64,000 nucleotides of DNA from Zygaena filipendulae (taxonomy: Eukaryota > Arthropoda > Insecta > Lepidoptera > Zygaenidae), in assembly GCA_907165275.2 (NCBI GenBank), contig OU015678.1, positions 930,001 through 994,000 on the forward strand, written 5' to 3'. The translations under genes and the position numbers were made by a program. Within the stretch, counting starts at the first letter, position 1. Every line of letters begins with the position of its first letter. Positions 62,101 through 64,000 of the stretch are shown here, one piece after another. The notes under the pieces are model-generated. The model had not been told where the DNA came from, did no database searches, and saw only the letters and a program-made list of their open reading frames with translations.

Positions 62101-62246
62101 TACTCACCAGCAAAGGGATGTTGGGCACAACCAACTTCTGTTGCTTGTTGACCGACATCTCTGGCACGAACCGCAGTATCTTGTTATGCTGGTATGTCAC
62201 TGTGTCGTTGTCGTGGAACTTGATGTTCACCTTCTCCATATCCTCT
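49681..62246 (-). CDS. CD36 / scavenger receptor class B family gene, N-terminus outside window
   Basis: Nine exons on the minus strand, 62108-62246, 59338-59465, 57537-57621, 56714-56847, 53786-53907, 52374-52508, 51855-51973, 51202-51333 and 49681-50184. Every junction is GT/AG and the phases fit, giving one base plus 498 codons and a TGA stop. The order of segments (EKVNIKFHDNDTVTYQHNKI, TGLAITYKDRAKPFVEVTAE, LPHWKDRPCNDI, a Cys-rich block with six cysteines ending NISPCQY, APVYLSYPHFYNAEPSLLAP, KLGVPLEGFVRVQLNL) is that of the CD36 ectodomain, which binds lipids, lipoproteins or similar ligands at membranes. A membrane helix and a tail of about 120 residues follow. Family members have a second, N-terminal helix; that part and the promoter should lie beyond 64000. 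Insects have many paralogues (SNMP, croquemort, emp, ninaD types) and I cannot say which this is. Confidence 0.93.
50185..50704 (-). other. intron 8, proximal part
   Basis: Contains a decayed subfamily B Helitron-like fragment (TTACAAAGAGGAAAAGTTG, about 50256-50330) and, at 50582-50640, an isolated end of the palindromic composite family (ACCGACTTCCAAAAAGGAGG, TTCTATGTTCGATTGTATG). Confidence 0.45.
50705..51195 (-). pseudogene. LINE 3' end and ORF2 C-terminus inside intron 8
   Basis: Minus-oriented. Codes SSFHDRSLRSTQNLLKIPSH, then a segment with SDSFTLQAIQLWNSLPTDIR and FRTRVYRHLLGRQ and a stop at 50968; the WNSLPTDIR and FRTRVYRHLL words are typical of the C-terminus of CR1/jockey-type reverse transcriptase proteins. 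A (TTTA)n tail at about 50728-50741 ends the element. The LINE frame is in phase with exon 8 and begins within a few bases of its donor. Confidence 0.7.
51202..51333 (-). CDS. CD36-family exon 8
   Basis: 44 codons, phase 0 on both sides, between acceptor TGTTCCAG and donor GTAAGG. KLGVPLEGFVRVQLNLKVDR begins the membrane-proximal strand region and FPDIVFPIMWVEE ends it, the PxxWxxE pattern being usual just before the C-terminal helix. Without splicing the frame runs on into the LINE remnant for about 78 codons. Confidence 0.92.
51416..51600 (-). repeat. Helitron-like element, subfamily C, in intron 7
   Basis: CTAGCTGTTAGCCGCGG end, GAAGTTCCCGCGGGAATTTC, CATTCTATCTATTGCTGAAA, GAAAATCCGTTCAGTAG and GACGCGGCGGAGGACTTTGT. 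It lies 80 bases from exon 8. Confidence 0.7.
51653..51692. repeat. perfect short palindrome in intron 7
   Basis: TAACGAGCTCGTTACGAGCT family: repeated AGCTCGTTA/TAACGAGCT words read the same on both strands. Confidence 0.7.
51760..51825 (-). repeat. tRNA-like SINE fragment in intron 7
   Basis: Minus-strand AGATTCGATTCCCGC resembles a pol III box B and is preceded by GACTGCCTAGTCTACTAG. It ends about 30 bases before exon 7. Confidence 0.4.
51855..51973 (-). CDS. CD36-family exon 7
   Basis: Two bases plus 39 codons; completes an Asn codon across the junction, then APVYLSYPHFYNAEPSLLAP, FRGLKPNKTKHETYFMIQP. YPHFYNAEPS is a strongly conserved family motif (xPHFYxAD). NKT is a glycosylation sequon. 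Donor GTAAGT. Confidence 0.93.
52240..52354 (+). repeat. Helitron-like element fragment in intron 6
   Basis: ATCCTGAGCGACATAGGATA, TCCTGGAATTCCCCCGGGAA and GCGGCTGAAACCGCTGGGCA then CAGCTAG|T, with its CTAG end only 19 bases from exon 6. Confidence 0.65.
52374..52508 (-). CDS. CD36-family exon 6, Cys-rich
   Basis: 44 codons: IQTGLYTPPESTFECADTNQ, DNKCYCQGEKCPPRGLQNIS, PCQY. Five cysteines here plus those in exons 4 and 5 are the set that forms the family's disulfides. NIS is a sequon, although followed by Pro. Phase 1 in, phase 1 out. Confidence 0.93.
52509..53785 (-). other. intron 5
   Basis: Contains AT-rich DNA, a symmetrical ATATATATATTCTTTAATTA...TTTAATTAAAGA inverted repeat at about 52975-53022, a GGATCCTT-type piece at 53190-53260 (GCAGTGGACGTCTTTTGGCT, a common lepidopteran LINE end word), one Helitron-like copy and ATAATAATAA at 53637-53647. 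Confidence 0.4.
53297..53525 (-). repeat. Helitron-like element, subfamily D, in intron 5
   Basis: TTAGCTGTCCCGCGCGG end, hairpin CGCGGTTTCACCCGCG, CAAACTTTGCAACCCCTTTT, CCCTTAGGGGTTGAATTTT, GCGGATGCCTACGTCATAC and GATCAGCGGTTCAGGCTGTG. Confidence 0.7.
53786..53907 (-). CDS. CD36-family exon 5
   Basis: One base plus 40 codons plus one base. ASEGSFFPPRMVTKSDIVHI, YDKDLCRILPLQYRSDVYKD. The EGxxFPP and DLCRxxPLxY words are family hallmarks; the Cys is one of the conserved set. Donor GTGAGC. Confidence 0.93.
54143..54335. mobile_element. foldback derivative of the TGACGTCA-type MITE, in intron 4
   Basis: Both ends come from the same end of the MITE: GTCTTGTAGATTATTAAAAA with ATTGGACACG at the left, and CGTGTCCGATATTTTTCATA with AATCTACAAGAC at the right. 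The TGACGTCA centre is missing and GGAGATA/TATCTCC sits near the axis. An aberrant, hairpin-shaped copy. Confidence 0.7.
54793..54983 (-). mobile_element. Helitron-like element (complete), in intron 4
   Basis: CTAGCTGTGCCCCGCGG end, GGAGTTTCCGCAGGAATTCC, CATCCAAATCCGTTCAGCTG and TTTATAATATTAGTAGGA end. Very close to 41967-42171. Confidence 0.75.
54984..55054 (+). repeat. Helitron-like terminal fragment
   Basis: GGAGTTCCCACGAAAACTCT and GCGGGTGAAACCGGCGGAAC then AACTAG|T, directly after the TC end of the previous copy. Confidence 0.55.
55347..55970 (-). mobile_element. Helitron-like element broken by two insertions, in intron 4
   Basis: Pieces at 55347-55403 (CTAGCTGTTTCACGCG), 55748-55815 (AGCACTCGATGTCCTTCTCT, GACGACGTGTATGCTAAATT) and 55895-55970 (ATGATCGATTGAGTAATTTA, GTGAAAGTGTAACATACAAA). 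A MITE separates the first two and an AT-rich AAAAAGCGTCTGAATAAATG piece, also present in reverse at 53640-53680, separates the last two. Confidence 0.6.
55430..55747 (+). mobile_element. TGACGTCA-type MITE (nested), in intron 4
   Basis: TATGAAAATCAAAACTCTAA, TTAGTCCGTCAG, GCACTCGTGACGTCAATATT (about 55567), GTTGTGACGTCACGCGAAAT (about 55614) and GTCAAGTAGCCAATT end, identical in layout to 24345-24671. Confidence 0.7.
56465..56685 (+). repeat. SINE-1 related fragment, in intron 4
   Basis: GAGCTGTCAGTGAAGGATAA, TTGTGAGGAAACC, GAGCACCTAACGGTGTGTTC match the SINE-1 body; then CCATTCCAGGCTAGGTGTGT replaces the usual 3' end, as at 23570. It ends 30 bases from exon 4. Confidence 0.6.
56714..56847 (-). 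CDS. CD36-family exon 4
   Basis: 44 codons plus two bases: RNGTLDEVSTIYTGQKTLDR, FGYIDKINGLDHLPHWKDRP, CNDI. NGT is a sequon. The NGTxDxxxTIxTG and LxxWxxxxCN words are well conserved in the family, and the Cys is part of the disulfide set. Confidence 0.94.
57155..57394 (-). mobile_element. SINE-2, tRNA-derived (full length), in intron 3
   Basis: On the minus strand: box A TGGTGTAGTAGG (57385-57374), box B GGTTCGATTCC (57340-57330), body with CACAGGGTTCCACTTCCCAG and GCTTGGTATCCACGACACAA, and an (ATT)n tail at 57155-57172. It lies about 140 bases from exon 3. Confidence 0.85.
57537..57621 (-). CDS. CD36-family exon 3
   Basis: One base completing Gly, then 28 codons YNDPLVTLAHYFYPKGKRPN, SQMGLLLA. 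The GYxDP word is a family signature. Donor GTGAGT, acceptor TTTTACAG. Confidence 0.93.
57698..58990 (-). mobile_element. palindromic composite element, copy 2, in intron 2
   Basis: Inverted relative to 14393-15657. Begins ACCGACTTCCAAAAAGGAGG, has a T-rich run (57750-57773), two direct repeats of about 240-270 bp (about 57840-58075 and 58080-58310), and the palindrome with arms 58583-58732 and 58822-58972. Overlapping 60-75-codon frames are by-products of the repeats. Confidence 0.7.
59136..59262. repeat. minisatellite TTTCTAGCACGCATTCAT in intron 2
   Basis: Five imperfect units, some with extra ATTCATATTCAT words, about 75 bases from exon 2. Confidence 0.8.
59338..59465 (-). CDS. CD36-family exon 2
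   Basis: 42 codons plus two bases: TLTSFSPNLAGFLFNLLVTG, LAITYKDRAKPFVEVTAEEL, VF. The PFxxxTAxELxFG word (Gly codon shared with exon 3) is diagnostic of CD36 proteins. Acceptor TTCAG, donor GTGAGT. Confidence 0.94.
59540..59703 (+). repeat. Helitron-like element, in intron 1 of the visible set
   Basis: GGTATTATAAATGCAAATGT, CCGATCATCATGAAATTTTG, CCCGGAACTCCTGCGGGAAT and a shortened end GCAGGGAACAGCTAG|T. Confidence 0.6.
59704..59889 (+). repeat. Helitron-like fragment, degenerate
   Basis: TTTGGCAGGTAGATAG, GTCTTTGCGAGATCTTCC, ACGCGAATGAAACCGCAGGA and AAGCTAG|T; only the last 60 bases are convincing. Confidence 0.4.
60170..60603 (+). repeat. Helitron-like element with an AT-rich insertion
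   Basis: CTGTGAAAGTGAGTTTTTTT, CACGCTTTCACGCCTCAACT, GGAAATTCCCGCAGGAACTC-like block, then AT-rich DNA (60362-60540, including TTGTATTGTATTGTATTG), then ATATTTATCCCGGAATTCCT, CAACCCCGGGGAACAGCTAG|T. Confidence 0.55.
60683..60885 (-). mobile_element. Helitron-like element (complete)
   Basis: CTAGCTGGTCCCCGCGG end, GTAGTTCCCGCAAGAATTCC, TCATGATGATCAGCTGAGCC, GAGGCGTGAAAGCGTAACAA and TAATATTATTAGTAAGGA|T. Confidence 0.75.
60925..61097 (+). mobile_element. Helitron-like element (complete)
   Basis: A|TCCTACTAATATTATAAATG, GTGTGGATGTTTGGATGTTT, GATTTGGATGAAATTTGGCA, then ATTACCGCGGGCGAAACCGC and CAGCTAG|T. Forms an inverted pair with 60683-60885, 40 bases apart. Confidence 0.8.
61105..61371 (+). 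mobile_element. Helitron-like element, subfamily D (complete)
   Basis: ATCTATACATATAAAATGAT start, TGACTGACTGACGGATC, CACAGCCTAAACCGCTGATC, CTTGGAGGGTGCGTTCTTTG, GACGTAGGCATCCGATAAG and an end with CACGCGGTCGAAGTCACGGG then CAAAGGCTAG|T. Confidence 0.75.
61372..61789. other. intronic AT-rich DNA
   Basis: No repeat or exon recognised; CAGACAGACAGACC at 61471 is a short trace of a Helitron-like head. Confidence 0.35.
61790..62092 (+). mobile_element. LINE 3' end with long (TTTAATTTCAT)n tail
   Basis: CTCTGCGCCCACACCCGTGA, CAGCGGAAGACCAGCGTCGG, GCTGAGCTGGTTGCCTTTTT and GTTGCGACACG are the counterpart of 41125-41345. An impure TTTAATTTCAT repeat fills 61935-62088 and stops just before the donor of the exon at 62108. 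Orientation is opposite to the host gene. Confidence 0.6.
62108..62246 (-). CDS. CD36-family exon 1 of the visible set (internal exon)
   Basis: One base plus 46 codons: EDMEKVNIKFHDNDTVTYQH, NKILRFVPEMSVNKQQKLVV, PNIPLL. Acceptor AATTTCAG, donor GTGAGTA. NDT is a sequon. The family has about 90-100 residues before this point, including the start and first helix; they are not found between 62247 and 64000. Confidence 0.93.
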
Positions 62247-62494
62247 CTGAAATTCATATAGAATAATATTATAATCTTTAAACGAGCAATTCTTGTATAT
62301 AGATCAGATACATATCTATATAATCTGAATCTCGGAAACGGCTCCAACGATTTTTATAAAATTTAGTGTGCAGGGGGTTTAGTTTTCAGTTTTAGTAAAC
62401 GTCGATTTATCCATGTTTTCAGGCAGTGAAAAAGGAGTGTTTGTTTTTCTACTCAACAACAGATGGCGCTATACACAACGAGCGAAGCGTGACC

Positions 62495-62690
62495 CAGATA
62501 TTATTATAAATGTGAAAATGAGTTGGTTTGTTTGTTTGTTACGCTTTCACGGCGAACCAACTCAACTTATCATCATGAAATTTTGCACATCACCCAATTT
62601 TATTGTCAAGGGTACAGAGAAGGACGTAGGGTACTGTTTACGCACAAGATTGGAATTTCATAAATATTGAAACTCAAGCTATTTAGTACA
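62495..62690 (+). repeat. Helitron-like element, partial
   Basis: ATATTATTATAAATGTGAAA, GTTTGTTTGTTACGCTTTCA, TATCATCATGAAATTTTGCA and GAGAAGGACGTAGGGTACTG; it ends in unrelated sequence. Confidence 0.6.
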
Positions 62691-62894
62691 AGTTTTTAAT
62701 GCGGTAACAATTAATGTAATATGCAATTTAGGCTTTAGAACAAAGAAAGGTAGTGTCCTTTTGCTGGACGAAAGCAACCGAAGTGATAATAATTTTTACT
62801 ATCGACGCAACGGTCAATTTATATTTTGGATAAATCTCGATGGTAGGTAGGTGCCTCGCAAATATTACTGGTTGCTATTCCTGTGCTTAAGGCG
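62691..62894. other. intronic or upstream DNA without recognisable feature
   Basis: Nothing recognised. Confidence 0.3.
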
Positions 62895-62962
62895 CTTTAA
62901 CAGGTACTGTTTGTACTGGAATTCCCGCGGGAACTCCGTAATTACCGCGGGAAACAACTACT
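62895..62962 (+). repeat. Helitron-like terminal fragment
   Basis: GGAATTCCCGCGGGAACTCC, GTAATTACCGCGGGAAACAA then CTACTAA in place of CTAGT. Confidence 0.5.
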
Positions 62963-63013
62963 AATATTGAATAACAAATATATATTTAGTCGCCAACGAT
63001 TCGTGCTTATTGA

Positions 63014-63135
63014 CGAGCTGTTCCTCGCGGTAGTTTCGGGATTCCCGCGGGAATTCCGGGATAAAAGTACGTACCTACTCTATGTCCTCTGACAACGTGT
63101 AATATGCAATATTTCATGCACTTTTTTCCAGGCTA
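63014..63135 (-). repeat. Helitron-like element, partial
   Basis: GAGCTGTTCCTCGCGGTAG, GGGATTCCCGCGGGAATTCC, GGGATAAAAGTACG and TGACAACGTGTAATATGC; the hairpin lost one arm. Confidence 0.55.
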
Positions 63136-63181
63136 GTTTACATAAACCTTCCTCATGAATTACCGCCTGAGAATATGTTCA

Positions 63182-63417
63182 GGGCCCTTATTCACTATGA
63201 CCATAACGCGTCGCGTTAAGATAAGGCGCCACTTAAATTGCTTTTCCCTCATATTCAAAGAAGTTTCAATTTAAAAAAATACATTTACAACGTTTCTTTT
63301 GTCATAAAGGATAAGTATAAATTTCTTATTTTTTCGCACCTGGAGCGTTTGGGGTTGTGTTTTTGGGACGCGCGTTATGGGCAAGGAATGTTGTTGGTCA
63401 TATTGAATAAGGGCCCA
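63182..63417. mobile_element. GGGCCCTTATTCACTATGAC MITE (complete)
   Basis: About 236 bp. Left GGGCCCTTATTCACTATGAC then CATAACGCGTCGCG; right GGTCATATTGAATAAGGGCC C. Subterminal TTAAGATAAGGCGCC is shared with 46685 and 48405, and the right-hand GGGACGCGCGTTATGGGCAA with 48405. Two overlapping open frames are by-products. Confidence 0.75.
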
Positions 63418-63486
63418 GTAGTGGTTGCGTTGATTGCGAACAGACAAACAGATGAGACGGAAGACTACCATAATATTATAGAGTGA

Positions 63487-63727
63487 CTAGCTCGCCCGCG
63501 CGGTTTCGCCCGCGATAATTCCAGAGTTCCCGGAATCGTTCCGGACAAACTTTTCAACCCCTTTTCACCCCCTTAGGGGTTGAATTTTCTAAAATCCTTT
63601 CTTATCGGATGCCTACATCATACAAAGAACACACCCTCCAAGTTTCAGGTCTCTACGACCAGCGGTTTAGGCTGTGCTTTGATCCATCAGTCATTCAGGA
63701 CAAAGCATTTTATATGTATGTATAGAT
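63487..63727 (-). mobile_element. Helitron-like element, subfamily D
   Basis: CTAGCTCGCCCGCGCGG end with hairpin CGCGGTTTCGCCCGCG, GTTCCGGACAAACTTTTCAA, CCCCTTAGGGGTTGAATTTT, ATCGGATGCCTACATCATAC and ACCAGCGGTTTAGGCTGTG to ATGTATAGATA. Confidence 0.75.
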
Positions 63728-64000
63728 AAATTGAAGCAGTCGTCAGTGTAGAAGTTGATTGCTCAATAAATACGCAAATATACCTACTAAAATACCGATT
63801 GCCTTAATAATAGGTTATGTTAATTTTTTTATATATAAAATGTTGTAATACATCGTAATGTAAGTATTCTGGTAATAACAACCGCTTTTTAATATTTATT
63901 TGTGTTCACATAAGTACCGGTTTAAACTATAGGCTCTGCTTGTTTGATATTTGTTATCTGGTACCAGTTTTTTATTATTTTTTTATAGTAATAATCCGCT
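63728..64000. other. AT-rich right edge
   Basis: No exon of the CD36-family gene and no repeat recognised. Confidence 0.35.

Noticed and set aside
62247..64000. Missing N-terminal exon of the CD36-family gene
   Set aside because: I looked for an exon on the minus strand with the family's N-terminal words and a compatible donor and found none; the interval is mostly Helitron-like and MITE sequence.
1..64000. A new multi-gene defence, biosynthetic or signalling system
   Set aside because: Only one host gene is visible; everything else with coding traces is transposon-derived, and no set of neighbouring genes could make up a system.

Overview
The window looks like a transposon-packed piece of a lepidopteran (moth or butterfly) nuclear genome. 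It is AT-rich and has no operons or bacterial signals. It carries dozens of copies of the short Lepidoptera repeat that runs from a TC...TAATATTATAAATGCGAAAG end to a CCGCGG hairpin and CTAG end, which I read as non-autonomous Helitron-like elements of the Lep1 type. It also has tRNA-derived SINEs, MITEs and LINE 3' ends. All calls come from reading the sequence and the translations; no search was run.

One convincing host gene is present. It is a CD36/scavenger receptor class B family gene on the minus strand, in nine exons between 62246 and 49681. All splice sites are GT/AG and all phases agree, giving 498 contiguous codons. The N-terminal part (first membrane segment and about 90-100 residues) lies beyond the right edge. 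The visible part has the family ectodomain, six or more conserved cysteines, N-glycosylation sequons, the C-terminal membrane segment and an unusually long cytoplasmic tail of about 120 residues with possible endolysosomal sorting motifs. Its introns hold SINEs, Helitron-like copies, a foldback composite element and a LINE remnant that directly abuts the donor of the penultimate exon.

Layout. 1-6.6 kb: Helitron-like copies, TGACGTCA-bearing MITEs and a hairpin MITE. 6.7-9.7 kb: two very long TTCTG/TTCTA pentanucleotide arrays, apparently the overgrown 3' tail of a minus-strand LINE. 9.8-16.3 kb: nested MITEs, a palindromic composite element and a tRNA-derived SINE. 17.1-18.5 kb: a piggyBac-like remnant. 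18.9-25.5 kb: more MITEs and Helitron-like copies. 25.9-29.5 kb: a pair of about 254-bp direct repeats enclosing a 64-bp minisatellite that is split by a hAT-like element with an 8-bp target duplication. 30-43 kb: many Helitron-like copies, a 1.54-kb element with long terminal inverted repeats and an 8-bp target duplication, and local duplications and inversions. 43.4-45.5 kb: a frameshifted jockey/CR1-type reverse transcriptase inserted into a Helitron-like copy. 45.6-49.6 kb: MITE fragments and anonymous AT-rich DNA. 49.6-62.3 kb: the CD36-family gene. 62.3-64 kb: intron or upstream sequence of that gene with further repeats.

I found no complete, clearly novel multi-gene system. The most interesting points are the CD36-family tail and its LINE-adjacent splice donor, the kilobase-scale LINE-tail microsatellite, the foldback elements, and the clean nesting that gives the relative ages of the transposon families.
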